Assembly: GCA_900472575.1 (NCBI GenBank) | Contig: UCIV01000010.1 | Coordinates: forward strand, 62,001 to 126,000 | Direction of reading: 5' to 3' | Source of the DNA: Hyphomicrobiales bacterium | GTDB taxonomy: Bacteria; Pseudomonadota; Alphaproteobacteria; Rhizobiales; Rhizobiaceae | DNA length: 64,000 nt | Shown here: positions 54,301-64,000 of the stretch, one piece after another | Layout of the letters: each line of letters begins with the position of its first letter | How positions within the stretch are numbered: the first letter of the stretch is position 1 | Translations under genes and position numbers: made by a program | The notes under the pieces: generated by a model | What the model was told of the DNA's origin: nothing | Databases searched by the model: none | The model's input: only the letters and a program-made list of their open reading frames with translations

Positions 54301-54962
54301 TGGAAAGCTCGATCCCGATGAATGCCGGCTGCCTGAAGCCGATCAGGATCATCGTGCCGGATGGCTCGATGCTCAAGCCGCAATATCCGGCAGCGGTCGT
54401 TGCGGGTAATGTGGAGACCTCGCAGCATGTCACCAACGCGCTGTTCGGCGCCTTGGGCGCGATTGCTGCCAGCCAGGGAACGATGAACAATCTCACTTTC
54501 GGCAACGCCACCTACCAGTATTACGAAACCCTGTGCTCCGGCTCGCCCGCAGGCCGGTTCAACGACGGCACCGGTTTTGCCGGTACGGATGCGGTGCATG
54601 TTCACATGACCAATTCCCGCCTGACCGACCCGGAAATTCTCGAGACGCGTTATCCGGTGCTGCTGGAAGATTTTCATATCCGTGAAACATCCGGCGGCAG
54701 GGGTGCGTTTTCGGCCGGTGACGGCACGAAGCGGACGATCCGCTTTCTCGAAAAGATGGATTGCGCCATTCTCTCGTCACATCGCACGATCCGGCCGCAT
54801 GGGCTTGCCGGTGGCGGAGAGGGCGAACTCGGCCTCACCACCGTGCGCCGTCTCGACGGCTCGGTGGAAGAACTTGCCGGCTGCGCCCAGACGCTGATCG
54901 AGGCGGGCGAAGCCGTCACGGTCGTGACGCCGACGGCGGGAGGTTATATGGCGGCGGAATAG
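51324..54962 (+). CDS. Fused hydantoinase/5-oxoprolinase (HyuA-HyuB)
   Basis: A 1212-residue ATP-dependent cyclic-amide hydrolase. The HyuA half (about 1-690) begins with [14 protein letters not shown] and has [32 protein letters not shown] and [11 protein letters not shown]. The HyuB half (about 697-1212) begins [20 protein letters not shown] and has MPVHLGSM and [13 protein letters not shown]. Such fusions open 5-oxoproline to glutamate or act on hydantoins. The ATG at 51324 follows AAGGGGG; the frame is open to 51264. It is divergent from a TRAP operon, which probably imports its substrate. The exact ring substrate is not certain. Confidence 0.9.
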   Translation: MAGNATGSKWDFWVDRGGTFTDIVGRKPDGTLVAHKVLSENPEAYRDAAVQGIRELLGVSTGEPIPSGLIGAVKMGTTVATNALLERKGEKTLLVTTRGFRDALAIGYQARADIFAKRIIKPELLYSAVVEVDERVRADGQVEAVPDEATVRANLQAQFDAGYRAIAIVFMHAYRYPAHEQLVSRIAGEIGFTQISVSNQVSPLIKLVGRGDTTVVDAYLSPILRRYVEQVAEELGADANGSGDDGPQLMFMQSSGGLTAARLFQGKDAILSGPAGGVVGAVETSRLAGFDKMVGFDMGGTSTDVSHYDGELERSFETEVAGVRMRAPMMSIHTVAAGGGSILHFENGRFRAGPDSAGANPGPKAYRRGGPLTVTDANVMLGKLSPDLFPKIFGPNRDQPLDAAAVRKAFEEMAEVVGDGRSPEQVADGFLAIAVENMANAVKKISVQRGYDVTHYALTCFGGAGGQHACLTADALGISTVLIHPFSGILSAYGMGLADIRATRQRTISEGLAAALASLGPVRDELTAAVLGEMKSQGVAETDIEVLHRAHLRYQGTDTTLSIAVSDAAEMTAAFETAHRKQFGFIFENREIIFEAYEVEAIGGGADSSEPEFALETAAPTSTEATKFFSGGAWRDAPIYRRADISPGARANGPCLIVEPHQTIVVEDGWAFEITKLNHVVLKRVAELSRAKAVGTQADPVLLEVFNNLFMSIAEQMGVTLQNTASSVNIKERLDFSCAVFDENGALVANAPHMPVHLGSMDRSVESIIAQNKGRIRPGDVFALNAPYNGGTHLPDITVVTPVFDEAAEKILFYVASRGHHADVGGTAPGSMTPLATTVDEEGVLFDNVLLVDRGRFDEAGITKLLSDHPYPARNVAQNVADLRAQIAANEKGVHEMRKMIAQFGLDVVQAYMGHVQDNAEESVRRVLEKLGDAEFSYATDQGSTIRVKITVDRAKREATVDFTGTSEQKKNNFNAPEPVTRAAVLYVFRVMVESSIPMNAGCLKPIRIIVPDGSMLKPQYPAAVVAGNVETSQHVTNALFGALGAIAASQGTMNNLTFGNATYQYYETLCSGSPAGRFNDGTGFAGTDAVHVHMTNSRLTDPEILETRYPVLLEDFHIRETSGGRGAFSAGDGTKRTIRFLEKMDCAILSSHRTIRPHGLAGGGEGELGLTTVRRLDGSVEELAGCAQTLIEAGEAVTVVTPTAGGYMAAE

Positions 54963-54977
54963 GAATGGCGAGCTGAG

Positions 54978-55556
54978 CTAGTTTTCCACCAGCCAGCTGG
55001 AGACCTGCTCCAGGGTTTTGCGCTCCTGGTCCGCCTCCATCGAAAAGGCCGGGCGCAGGTCGGCGCCCGGCATATGGGCGCGCAGCACGTCGATACTGTT
55101 GCCCAGCCCATATCCCCCATGGGTGATGAAGGGAATGACTACTTTGCCGGAGAGGTTATGGGCGCGAAGGAACGAGCGGATCACCGGCGGGGCGGTCATG
55201 CCCCAGATCGGCATGCCCAGATAGACGGTATCGTAGCGACCGATATCGGCAACGAAATGCCCGAGCGGCGGCAGATATTGCGACTGCGTTTCGCGGCGTG
55301 CCTGTTCGACAGTCGCTTCGTAGTCCTCCGGATAGGGCGTCTCCGTCTTGATCTCGAACTGTGTCGCATCCATGGCCCGCCTGATCTGGCGGGCGATGAC
55401 GGCGGTGTTTCCCGTTCGCGAATAATAGGCGACGAGGATGCGCCCCGCTTCAGCAGGGCGCTGTTCGGCCGATGTCTCAGATGCTGCCAGCACCAGGCCG
55501 GCGGCAGTCAGCGGCAGAGCCTTCAGCAGGTTTCTTCTCGGCAATTCGGTTCCCAT
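54978..55556 (-). CDS. Tat-exported flavodoxin-like protein
   Basis: A 192-residue protein with N-terminal PRRNLLKALPL (twin-arginine motif, then hydrophobic run to about residue 30), so probably exported by Tat with FMN bound. The flavodoxin fold follows: YYSRTGNT (FMN phosphate loop), YLGMPIWGMTAPPVI and FITHGGYG. Most flavodoxins are cytoplasmic, so a periplasmic one is unusual. It lies just downstream of a CMD-cupin gene on the same strand and may be part of a redox or stress set with the alcohol dehydrogenase beyond. Its electron donor is unknown. Confidence 0.82.
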   Translation of the reverse strand: MGTELPRRNLLKALPLTAAGLVLAASETSAEQRPAEAGRILVAYYSRTGNTAVIARQIRRAMDATQFEIKTETPYPEDYEATVEQARRETQSQYLPPLGHFVADIGRYDTVYLGMPIWGMTAPPVIRSFLRAHNLSGKVVIPFITHGGYGLGNSIDVLRAHMPGADLRPAFSMEADQERKTLEQVSSWLVEN

Positions 55557-55584
55557 GATCGGCTGCCTCCGGCTCCCGGTTTCG

Positions 55585-56802
55585 TCAGTCTATGGCACCG
55601 GCCGTGGCGTAATCCTCGTCGGAAACCTTCTCCATCCAGGTGACGACACTGCCGTTTTCCGCCTCGGCCACGGCGAAATGTGTCATGGCTTCATCGGCGG
55701 ACGCGCCATGCCAATGTTTCAGATGCGGCGGGATCCAGACGACATCACCGGGACCGACCGTTTCGACCGGGCCGCCTTCCTTCTGCACCCAGCCCTTGCC
55801 GGAGGTGATGAAAAGCGTCTGTCCGAGAGGATGGGTATGCCATGCGGTGCGCGCGCCGGCCGAGAAGGAAACGGTTGCGCCACTGATGCGCGCCGGATCG
55901 GTGCCCTTGTAGTGGCCGGCAACGCTCACTTCTCCGGTGAAATAGGCGTCCGGCCCGGGGCCGGAATTGCTGTTGGCGCGTGTGACCTGAAGGTCCATGT
56001 CTGCTCCTTGGGATTTGACTTGTGTCGGCTTTGCTTGAGCCGCAGCGTTACGGCTATCGAAGACCGCCTTCAGCACAGGGACTGCGGACATGGCGCGTGG
56101 CCAGCCTGCATAAAAGGCGACATGGGTTATCGCTTCGGATGCCTCGGAAGCGCTCAGGCCGTTATCCATCGCGCGGTTGGCGTGAAATGGCAGCTGTTCC
56201 GGCTGGCCGATCGCCACGAGTGCGACCATGGTAATCAGGCTTCGGTCGCGGGCGGAAATATCCGGCCTCTGCCAGAGATCACCGAACAGCACGCGGTTGG
56301 TCAGGTCGGCAAGGGCAGGGGCAGTCGGAGCGACCGCCGTATTGACCGTCGCGGTACGGGCAGCTTCCGCCGCCGCTTCAAGTTCGATGCGTGCGGCATC
56401 GCTGTTTCTCACCGGCGCGATATTGCGTTCACCGAAGACCTGGGCGACTTCCTGCACCGCTGAAATCGAATTGGGCCAGCCGGAATAAAGCGCGAGTTGG
56501 GTGATCAGTTCACCGATCTCCTCGGGCTTTACACCGTTATCGAGCGCGCGCCGCACATGGCTGCCGATCTGTGCCGACTTGCCGGTGGAAACGAGAACCG
56601 CGACCGTCACGAGGCTGCGGTCGCGGGGCGCAAGTTCGGTTCGCTCCCACACCTCGCCGAAGAGGACGCTATCGGTGAAATGGCCAAGCCCCGGTGCAAC
56701 GTCATAGACCGCCGGCGGAGCGACGCGCCGCCGTTCCTCCTGGGCTTCGACGCCTGTGACGGCGAGCGTGGACATGGCGATGCTGGCGGCAATGTTCTTC
56801 AT
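55585..56802 (-). CDS. Exported double carboxymuconolactone decarboxylase-cupin fusion
   Basis: A 405-residue exported protein. A signal peptide ends near VEAQEE (about 20). Two tandem CMD/AhpD-like domains follow (about 35-120 and 165-250), each with RDRSLVTVA or RDRSLITMV and a matching SGW or AGW helix. The C-terminal cupin (about 300-400) has WHTHPLGQTLF and PPHLKHWHGA as metal-binding parts. The two CMD domains lack CxxC, so peroxidase activity of the AhpD kind is unlikely. The ATG at 56802 follows AGAGGA; starts at 56820 and 56838 are possible. It precedes the flavodoxin gene by 28 bases. Confidence 0.85.
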   Translation of the reverse strand: MKNIAASIAMSTLAVTGVEAQEERRRVAPPAVYDVAPGLGHFTDSVLFGEVWERTELAPRDRSLVTVAVLVSTGKSAQIGSHVRRALDNGVKPEEIGELITQLALYSGWPNSISAVQEVAQVFGERNIAPVRNSDAARIELEAAAEAARTATVNTAVAPTAPALADLTNRVLFGDLWQRPDISARDRSLITMVALVAIGQPEQLPFHANRAMDNGLSASEASEAITHVAFYAGWPRAMSAVPVLKAVFDSRNAAAQAKPTQVKSQGADMDLQVTRANSNSGPGPDAYFTGEVSVAGHYKGTDPARISGATVSFSAGARTAWHTHPLGQTLFITSGKGWVQKEGGPVETVGPGDVVWIPPHLKHWHGASADEAMTHFAVAEAENGSVVTWMEKVSDEDYATAGAID

Positions 56803-56992
56803 CCGGATTTTCCTCTTCATACGGTGTCGGTTGGCCAAAAGCGCGGATTTCCCGCCCTTGATGTGGGCCGAATTGCCGCAGGATTAGATGGTTGAAACCG
56901 ATTGGGCCTATGCGACGGGTTCATGAATGGTCGGCCGGTCGCGCCATCGATATCGGCGACGCGACCGGTCTCTTTTTAGAAGCGCAGAAGTT

Positions 56993-58009
56993 TTAGAAAC
57001 GCAGCAGTGTCTTGATCGCCCGGCGCTCGTCCATCGCCCTGTATCCCTCCGCCACGTCGGCCAAAGGCAGTTCGAGGTCGAAAACCTTGCCGGGATTGAT
57101 CGTGCGGTCGAGAACCAGATCCATCAGATAGGGTAGGAAGCGGCGCACCGGGGCGGGGCCGCCAAGCAGGCTCTTCTGCTGGAAGAACAGGTTCCGGCCG
57201 TCGAATGTCACGCCATGCGGAACACCGACAAAGCCGATCTTGCCGCCCGGACGGGCGCAGGCGAGCGCCTGGGACATGGATTCCTGCGTTCCGACGCATT
57301 CCAGAACGGAAGCAGCACCTACGCCCTCGGTCAGTTCCTTGATGCGGGCCACGCCTGCGTCACCACGTTCAGAAACGATATCGGTTGCGCCGAATTCCAT
57401 CGCCAGATCCTGGCGGGTCTTGTGGCGGCTCATCGCGATGATGCGTTCGGCACCCATCTGTCTGGCGGCGAGAACGCCCATCAGGCCGACAGCGCCGTCA
57501 CCCACGACGACGGCGGTCGATCCCTCCTGGACGCCTGCCGCGTCCGCCGCATACCAGCCGGTCCCCAGCACGTCGGAGGTGGCAAGAAGGCTCGGGATCA
57601 GATCGTCGGCGGGCAGGTCGGCGGTTGCGACAAGCGTTCCGTCGGCCAGAGGCACGCGGGCATAGGGCGCCTGAGCGCCGGTCATGAACTCGCGCTGCTC
57701 GCAGGACGACTGGAAACCGAAGCGGCAATGCGGGCAGGTATTGTCCGAGAGGCAGAAGGAGCCGACGACGAACTGACCCGGCTTGACGTTTCTGACCGCA
57801 CCGCCGACTTCAACCACCACGCCGCAATATTCATGGCCCATGGAGAGCGGTGCGGTGACTTCGTTGGCGCCGCGATAGGGCCACAGATCCGATCCGCAGA
57901 TGCAGGATGCCGACAGTTTGATGATGGCATCCGTCGGCTTGAGGATCTTCGGTTCGGAGACTTCCTCGCAGCGAACGTCGCCGGGACCATGGAGAATTGT
58001 CGCAAGCAT
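56993..58009 (-). CDS. Zinc-dependent alcohol dehydrogenase (MDR family)
   Basis: A 338-residue medium-chain dehydrogenase. Catalytic zinc ligands are in CICGSD and GHEYCG, and the structural zinc set is CPHCRFGFQSSC. The NAD(P) loop reads VVGDGAVGLMGVL. It oxidises an alcohol or reduces an aldehyde or ketone; substrate unknown. It follows the MFS gene on the same strand by about 55 bases and precedes the CMD-cupin gene by about 190 bases. Length and motifs are normal for the family. Confidence 0.9.
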   Translation of the reverse strand: MLATILHGPGDVRCEEVSEPKILKPTDAIIKLSASCICGSDLWPYRGANEVTAPLSMGHEYCGVVVEVGGAVRNVKPGQFVVGSFCLSDNTCPHCRFGFQSSCEQREFMTGAQAPYARVPLADGTLVATADLPADDLIPSLLATSDVLGTGWYAADAAGVQEGSTAVVVGDGAVGLMGVLAARQMGAERIIAMSRHKTRQDLAMEFGATDIVSERGDAGVARIKELTEGVGAASVLECVGTQESMSQALACARPGGKIGFVGVPHGVTFDGRNLFFQQKSLLGGPAPVRRFLPYLMDLVLDRTINPGKVFDLELPLADVAEGYRAMDERRAIKTLLRF

Positions 58010-58063
58010 TATGTGCTTCCTTCTGATTTCAACTTTGTTGTCGGGAACGGATGAGAGGTTTGA

Positions 58064-59305
58064 TCAGTCCTTCGAAGATGTCGAGATGACGAGCCAGGCG
58101 CAGAGTGCTGCACCTGTCGCCATCACCGCGATCACCCAGCCCATCGGCCAGGGCGTGCCGTCCGCAAGACCGCCGACCAATCCCGACCCGGCAATGCCGC
58201 TGCCATATTGAATGGCGCCGACAAGCGCCGAAACCGAGCCGGCCTGTTCGGGGTAATCGGCCACCGCACCGGCGATCGAATTGGCGACGACGAAGCCGGT
58301 GACGGAAACGAAAGCCAGAAGCGGTAGGAAAAGCCCCCATAATCCGCCGAAATCGAAATAGGAATTTATCGCAAGGACGATGCCCGAGAGCATCGCAAAA
58401 CCCGTACCACCTGCCAGAATCCGGTTCATGCCGAAGCGATGGACGAGCCGCGCGTTGATCAGGTTGGTGATGACGATGCCGATGATGCCTGAACCGAAAA
58501 GCAGCCCGTAATATTCGACCGGAACCTTGTGGTAGGTGATGAAGGCGAACGGGGTTCCGGCGATATAGGCATACATGCCCGAGTAGAAGAAGGCGCCCGT
58601 ACCGGCATAACCGATGATCTTCTTATGGGTGAGCAGGTTCGCGTAACGACGGAATGCCCCTGTCAGTGGCTCCGTACTCCGCCGCTCGGCCGGCAATGTT
58701 TCCGGCAAGGTTAAAAGACCTACGAGCGCCAAAAGCCCGAGCAGTACCAGCACCCAGAATATTGCGCGCCAACCGGCGATGGCCGCGATCTGGCTGCCGA
58801 GGATGGGCCCCAGCAACGGGGCGATTGCCATCACGGCAATCAGCGTGGAGAGCATCTGTGCGGCGCGCGCACCTTGATAAAGATCACGGACGATGGCACG
58901 TGACAGAACCACACCCGCACAGGCGCCTATCGCCTGCAGGATGCGCCACAGAATGATCTCCTCAACGCTTGCCGAGAGCGCACAGCCGATCGAACCGATG
59001 ACGAACAGGACAAGGCCGATCGCGACCGGGAGCCTCCGTCCGTATTTGTCGCTCAGGGCTCCCCATAAAAGCTGTCCAAGGCTGAAGCCGATCAGGAAGC
59101 CTGAAATGGTGAACTCGACACTGCCTGCATCGGCGCCCAGCTGATCGGCCATTTCCGGCATCGCCGGCAGATAAAAATCGGTCGAGATCGACGCAAAGCC
59201 CATCAATGCGCTGAGGATGGCGAGCACCTGCCAGCGCTGCGTGTGCGGTGTGGGGGCGCTGTCGATGATGGTATCCGCCGAACAGAGCTGAGTTTGGGAT
59301 GGCAT
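58064..59305 (-). CDS. Bcr/CflA-type MFS drug-efflux transporter
   Basis: A 413-residue major facilitator with 12 hydrophobic segments. The first loop has STDFYLPAMPEMADQLG, the usual start of the Bcr/CflA group, followed by LSDKYGRRLPV (motif A). These export drugs or small metabolites out of the cell. The frame is open to 59434, but the ATG at 59305 fits the family N-terminus. It lies between the aldo/keto reductase and the alcohol dehydrogenase, all on the minus strand; a common electrophile or aldehyde stress response is possible. Confidence 0.88.
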   Translation of the reverse strand: MPSQTQLCSADTIIDSAPTPHTQRWQVLAILSALMGFASISTDFYLPAMPEMADQLGADAGSVEFTISGFLIGFSLGQLLWGALSDKYGRRLPVAIGLVLFVIGSIGCALSASVEEIILWRILQAIGACAGVVLSRAIVRDLYQGARAAQMLSTLIAVMAIAPLLGPILGSQIAAIAGWRAIFWVLVLLGLLALVGLLTLPETLPAERRSTEPLTGAFRRYANLLTHKKIIGYAGTGAFFYSGMYAYIAGTPFAFITYHKVPVEYYGLLFGSGIIGIVITNLINARLVHRFGMNRILAGGTGFAMLSGIVLAINSYFDFGGLWGLFLPLLAFVSVTGFVVANSIAGAVADYPEQAGSVSALVGAIQYGSGIAGSGLVGGLADGTPWPMGWVIAVMATGAALCAWLVISTSSKD

Positions 59306-59390
59306 GAGGGTGTGGGTGTCCTGTTGCCGGGTAAGTGCCAGCGCCCGGCAGGGCATGCTGCTCCTGCCGGCCTGAAATAATGCGGGAATG

Positions 59391-60446
<1,056 letters not shown>

Positions 60447-60601
60447 TCACCGTGGATGGAGATGTAAACCTTAAGCAGTCATTCTATTAGGCGCTGGATA
60501 CGGCATGAACTTATGCTTAAAATTCATGAATTGGCTCGAAGCCAGGTCATGCCGCAGCTCGCTCGCCGTAGATGATAAATGTGATTGCCGAGCCTCACCG
60601 C

Positions 60602-61549
60602 TTATTCAGATAGGTTCCTGCCCAACAGGCGATAAGCGCTATCCGTATCGGTAATCACGGTGGTCGCCAGGCCTGCACGGAGGCACGCAGTCAAAATCGC
60701 CCTCTTATGCGCTCCTCCAGACGCAATGATCCGTGTTGGAATTCGGCGATAATCGTCGATCGATGGAGATATGACCTGCCGGTTCAAGGGGTGATCAATC
60801 TCCTGGCCATTACCATCGAGATATCGTCCCAGAAGATCGCCGACAGCACCGGCATCCGTCAATTTCCCAACATCGGTACCAGTGGGCAGGCCGTATCGAA
60901 CCTGAAGCGATTCCGGTGAAATGTCGCCGATGCTGAGGATAGAGACATCTACCGCGGTTGCTTCTTGAAGCAGGCTCTGGAACACCGTCTGCGCAACGAT
61001 CGTGTCACGCGAAGCCGGATCGTCCGCATAGATCGGTGCTGCCAGATAGTGACATTCCGCATTCATGACCTTGGCGAAGCGCCGCACGATTTCGAACGTG
61101 TTGATTTCCGAGCCGCGCGTCAAGCCACCCATCATCGATCGAACCTTGACGTTCGGTACATTCGCCGGCGCCATATGGTGGACGGTCTCGCGTAGCGTTG
61201 CGCCCCAACCGACCCCAAGTGACGCCGGCTCGCTTGCCTGGATCAGTCGCTCCAGAAACATTGCAGCCGCGCGACCGATCACGGTCGCCATCTGTTTTTT
61301 GTCCTCGGGAGTCGGAACGATGACCACGTCAGTCAGGCCAAATCGCTGCCGCAGCTCAGCCTCCAGCTCGATGTTTTCGGTCAGTGGAGAGTTGAAGCTG
61401 ATCTTGACGACACCCTGATCAAGCGCTGCTGAGAGCAGCTCGTTGACCTTGCGGCGTGTGAGCAGCATCCGCTCGGCAATCTGCGCCTGCGTCAATCCTT
61501 CCACGTGATAGAGCCACGACGCTCTTACCATGAGCTGCTGATTGGACAT
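60602..61549 (-). CDS. SorC/DeoR-family sugar-binding regulator
   Basis: A 315-residue regulator. The N-terminal HTH (about 10-60) includes YHVEGLTQAQIAERMLLTRRKVNELL. The C-terminal sugar-phosphate-binding domain has LGVGWGATLRETV, SMMGGLTRGSEINTFEIV and a late IASGGAHKRAILTACL. SorC regulators respond to phosphorylated sugars. It is divergent from a dipeptide-type ABC importer, so it probably controls it, suggesting that the importer carries an oligosaccharide or sugar derivative rather than a peptide. A long palindrome lies in the shared promoter. Confidence 0.9.
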   Translation of the reverse strand: MSNQQLMVRASWLYHVEGLTQAQIAERMLLTRRKVNELLSAALDQGVVKISFNSPLTENIELEAELRQRFGLTDVVIVPTPEDKKQMATVIGRAAAMFLERLIQASEPASLGVGWGATLRETVHHMAPANVPNVKVRSMMGGLTRGSEINTFEIVRRFAKVMNAECHYLAAPIYADDPASRDTIVAQTVFQSLLQEATAVDVSILSIGDISPESLQVRYGLPTGTDVGKLTDAGAVGDLLGRYLDGNGQEIDHPLNRQVISPSIDDYRRIPTRIIASGGAHKRAILTACLRAGLATTVITDTDSAYRLLGRNLSE

Positions 61550-61563
61550 GTTGCCTCCCGCCC

Positions 61564-61587
61564 AAATGTCACATCAGCGTAACATTT
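61564..61587. promoter_or_regulatory. 24-bp palindrome, candidate SorC operator
   Basis: AAATGTCAC, six bases, GTAACATTT: 9-bp half-sites with 8 of 9 matching. It lies just upstream of the regulator start and in the shared region with the ABC importer, so it could repress both directions. Confidence 0.55.
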
Positions 61588-61760
61588 GTAACCTAGAGCT
61601 ACGCGAAGTCGGCGGGGCGGTAAAGCGGCTTTCATCAACCACGGCCTCCTGACGAAATTTTGTCTGTCGATTTCCATGCGACGCCCGACGCCGAGGTCCT
61701 CCCGACCGGCGAAGGCGTCCGCGCGCCCATATCGTTCATTTGGTTCAACAGGAGAGATCC

Positions 61761-63398
61761 ATGCTTTCTATCAACCGTCGCCATGCGCTGGGACTGATGT
61801 CTGCTGCGGCCGGCACCATCATCCTGCCACGCATGTCGTTCAGCCAGGGTGCACGTCCGTCGATCACGGTCGCCGTACAGAAGATCACCAACAACAACAC
61901 GCTCGATGTTTGGAATGAACAGTCCAACGTCGGCGAACGCGTGTTCTTCCCTAACCTCTGGGAAGGCCTGATTAACCGTGACTGGATGGGCAATCAGGGT
62001 CCGGTTGCGGGTCTGGCCACCGAATGGAAGCGTATTGACGACAAGACGCTGGAACTGAAGCTGCGCCAGGGTGTGAAGTTCCATAACGGCGACGAGCTGA
62101 CCGCCGAAGATGTTGCCTTCTCCTTCTCGAAGGAGCGCGTGTTCGGCAATACCGAACCAGTCGGCGGCAAGACCATCTTTGAAGCCGATAACAAGCCGAC
62201 CACTGTCAAGGAACTGCCGGCGATCGTTCCGGGCGTTGCCCGTCGCCTGTGGCCGGCACTCACCGGCGTCGAAGTGGTGGACAAGTACACTGTCCGTTTC
62301 CACAACGCGACGCCGGACGTGACGCTTGAAGGTCGTCTTTATTCCTTCGGCAGCCAGATCACCAGCCGCCGTTCCTGGGACGAAGCCAAGAGCTATACTG
62401 ACTGGGCGCGCAAGCCGATCACCACCGGCCCTTACATGGTTGGCGAATACAAGCCGGACGTCTCGCTGACGCTGGTTGCCTTCGATGAATACTGGGGTGG
62501 TCGCCCGCCGCTGCAGCAGATCCGTTTCGTCGAGGTTCCGGAAGTGGCGTCCCGCGTCAACGGCCTTCTGTCGGGCGAATATGACTTTGCCTGCGACCTG
62601 CCGCCGGATCAGATTGCCACGGTCAAGGCTGCTCCCGGCCTTGAAGTGCAGAGCTCAACGATCTGGAACCATCGCGTTTCTACTTTCAATACCCAGAACC
62701 CCATTCTGGCAAACCCGCTGGTTCGCCGCGCCATGACCCATTCGATCGATCGCCAGGCGATCGTTGAGGCACTCTGGGCCGGTCAGACCGTGGTTCCTGC
62801 CGGCCTGCAGTTCGAATCCTTCAAGACCTCGAACATGTTCGTCGAAGGCTGGGCAGCACCGGAGTACAATCCGGATCTCGCCAAGAAGCTTCTCAAGGAA
62901 GCCAACTACAAGGGTGATGCGATCCCCTATCGCCTGCTCAACAACTACTACACCAACCAGACTGCCAATGCGCAGATCATGGTTGAGATGTGGAAGCAGG
63001 TCGGTCTCAATGTCGAGATCCAGATGAAGGAAAACTGGGCGCAGATCCACGACCCGGCAGGCGTCAAGGGTGTACGTGACTGGTCGGCTTCGAACACGAT
63101 CAACGATCCGATCACCCCGCTTGTCGTCCAGTTCGGCCCGAACGGTGAAGCCCAGCAGAAGAAGGACTGGAGCAACGAGGAGCTAAATAAGCTCTCCGTC
63201 GTCATGGAAACCTCCACCGATCGCGATCTTCGCAAGAAAGCAATCACCCGCATGCTGGAAATCGCCGAACGTGAAGACCCTGCCTATCAGGTCCTGCACC
63301 AGAACGCCGTCTTCACCGGCATGAAGTCCTCGCTGAAGTGGAAGGCTGCCCCGGCTTTCGCCATGGATTTCCGCACTGGTAACTGGAACGCCTCCTAA
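61761..63398 (+). CDS. Family 5 ABC substrate-binding protein (dipeptide/oligosaccharide type)
   Basis: A 545-residue periplasmic binding protein of the OppA/DppA class. An N-terminal NRRHALGLMSAAAGTIILP region is a Tat-like signal. The mature protein has LKLRQGVKFHNGDELTAEDVAFS, GPYMVGEYKPD and LLSGEYDFACDLPPDQI, typical of family 5. The ATG at 61761 follows AGGAGAG; the frame is open to 61740. Downstream is a DppD-type ATPase gene after a hairpin. Because the divergent regulator is SorC-like, the ligand may be a sugar or opine-like compound instead of a peptide. Confidence 0.92.
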   Translation: MLSINRRHALGLMSAAAGTIILPRMSFSQGARPSITVAVQKITNNNTLDVWNEQSNVGERVFFPNLWEGLINRDWMGNQGPVAGLATEWKRIDDKTLELKLRQGVKFHNGDELTAEDVAFSFSKERVFGNTEPVGGKTIFEADNKPTTVKELPAIVPGVARRLWPALTGVEVVDKYTVRFHNATPDVTLEGRLYSFGSQITSRRSWDEAKSYTDWARKPITTGPYMVGEYKPDVSLTLVAFDEYWGGRPPLQQIRFVEVPEVASRVNGLLSGEYDFACDLPPDQIATVKAAPGLEVQSSTIWNHRVSTFNTQNPILANPLVRRAMTHSIDRQAIVEALWAGQTVVPAGLQFESFKTSNMFVEGWAAPEYNPDLAKKLLKEANYKGDAIPYRLLNNYYTNQTANAQIMVEMWKQVGLNVEIQMKENWAQIHDPAGVKGVRDWSASNTINDPITPLVVQFGPNGEAQQKKDWSNEELNKLSVVMETSTDRDLRKKAITRMLEIAEREDPAYQVLHQNAVFTGMKSSLKWKAAPAFAMDFRTGNWNAS

Positions 63399-63413
63399 CC
63401 GTTCGATATCGCG

Positions 63414-63438
63414 CGCCGGCCGCCCCCAGCGGCCGGCG
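63414..63438 (+). terminator. Intra-operon hairpin, possible attenuator
   Basis: A perfect 10-bp GC-rich stem with a 5-base loop, followed by TCTTCT. It lies between the binding-protein gene and the ATPase gene. Such hairpins often raise the amount of binding-protein mRNA relative to the membrane genes. Confidence 0.55.
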
Positions 63439-63469
63439 TCTTCTATTGCTGAAATGGAGATGAGCTCCG

Positions 63470-64000
63470 ATGTTTTCCAACAACCTCGTGGAACTGCGCG
63501 ACCTGAAGGTTGCTTTTGACGGTATCCAGGTGCTGCACGGTATCGATCTCACGGTCGGCCGTGGTGAGGCGATCGGCCTTGTCGGCGAATCCGGCTGCGG
63601 TAAGTCGGTCACATGGCTTGCAGCACTCGGTCTGCTCCCGGGCAAGGCAACGGTTGCCGGCTCGGTGCGCGTCGACGGACAGGAGATCCTCGGCACTCCG
63701 CGCAGCGTACTCGAAAGTGTGCGAGGCAAACGGATCGCGATGATCTTTCAGGATCCATCTAGCTCGCTCAATCCCGTTCTGAAGATCGGCCGTCAGATTA
63801 CCGAAGCGCTCGTCCTTCACCGTGCCTTGACCGGCCAGGCGGCAAAGGCCGAAGCGCTGCGGCTGATGGACATGGTCGGTATTCCCGATGCACGCCGGCG
63901 TTTTGATCTTTTTCCGCATGAATTTTCCGGCGGCCAGTGTCAGCGCCTGATGATCGCCATGGCGCTTGCCGGCGAACCTGACCTGCTGGTGGCTGATGAG
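63470..64000 (+). CDS. DppD/OppD-type ABC ATPase, N-terminal part
   Basis: The first 177 codons are present; the gene runs off the right edge. Walker A GESGCGKSV, Q-loop MIFQDPSSSLNPVLKIGRQI (the DppD type) and signature FSGGQCQR are visible, and the last bases reach the Walker B DE. It is the ATPase for the importer whose binding protein is just upstream. The order binding protein then ATPase suggests the permeases follow or are encoded elsewhere. The Cys in the signature motif is a small departure from GGQRQR. Confidence 0.92.
   Translation, partial: MFSNNLVELRDLKVAFDGIQVLHGIDLTVGRGEAIGLVGESGCGKSVTWLAALGLLPGKATVAGSVRVDGQEILGTPRSVLESVRGKRIAMIFQDPSSSLNPVLKIGRQITEALVLHRALTGQAAKAEALRLMDMVGIPDARRRFDLFPHEFSGGQCQRLMIAMALAGEPDLLVADE

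Overview
The window is a gene-dense stretch of a high-GC alphaproteobacterial chromosome or large replicon, most likely from a member of the Rhizobiaceae (Rhizobium, Agrobacterium or Neorhizobium group). The evidence is the mix of binding-protein-dependent ABC importers and TRAP genes, a DUF992 protein, a NadQ-type regulator next to nadABC, a candidate PhoB box and candidate RirA-type iron boxes. This placement is inference from gene content only. I saw no rRNA, tRNA, CRISPR array, insertion sequence or integrase.

Layout. 1-1228: end of a GH43 hydrolase and a UgpC/MalK-type ATPase. 1250-3817: operon for a DUF3299 protein, a LolD-like ATPase and an FtsX-like permease with a histidine-rich loop, probably a zinc importer. 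3959-5713: secreted alkaline phosphatase with a candidate Pho box. 5901-7735: IclR regulator and DapA-like lyase/synthase. 8097-15041: siderophore-iron block (esterase, TonB receptor, ABC ATPase, binding protein, fused permease). 15081-19838: five-gene GDP-sugar and glycosyl-transfer operon with gmd, an Fcl/ColC-type enzyme and a ColD-like PLP enzyme in which His replaces the usual Lys. 20114-24186: glycosyltransferase-like protein, then a histidine kinase, response regulator and DUF4173 membrane protein. 24649-25491: mutarotase.

25613-30880: polar amino-acid ABC importer with an AbgB-like amidohydrolase and a divergent GntR/FCD regulator. 30986-34676: LytS/LytTR two-component pair next to a YhjX-like transporter, matching the E. 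coli YpdA/YpdB-yhjX pyruvate module. 34901-39258: nadA-nadB-nadC with a NadQ-type regulator and two palindromes before nadA. 39559-40875: rarA. 40891-46703: a membrane-lipid module resembling E. coli ynbABCD with two added genes. 46990-47526: DUF992 protein. 47627-54962: MarR regulator, DctPQM TRAP transporter and a divergent fused 5-oxoprolinase/hydantoinase. 54978-60380: redox and efflux genes (Tat-exported flavodoxin, double CMD-cupin protein, alcohol dehydrogenase, Bcr/CflA MFS, aldo/keto reductase). 60602-64000: SorC-type regulator divergent from a dipeptide-type ABC importer that runs off the right edge.

Most sections are self-contained: a regulator beside the transporter and enzymes it probably controls, with a palindrome or direct repeat in the shared promoter. 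The parts least explained by known biology are the ynb-like lipid module, the GDP-3,6-dideoxyhexose-type pathway and the importer with the histidine-rich permease. All regulatory sites were found by eye and have not been tested statistically.
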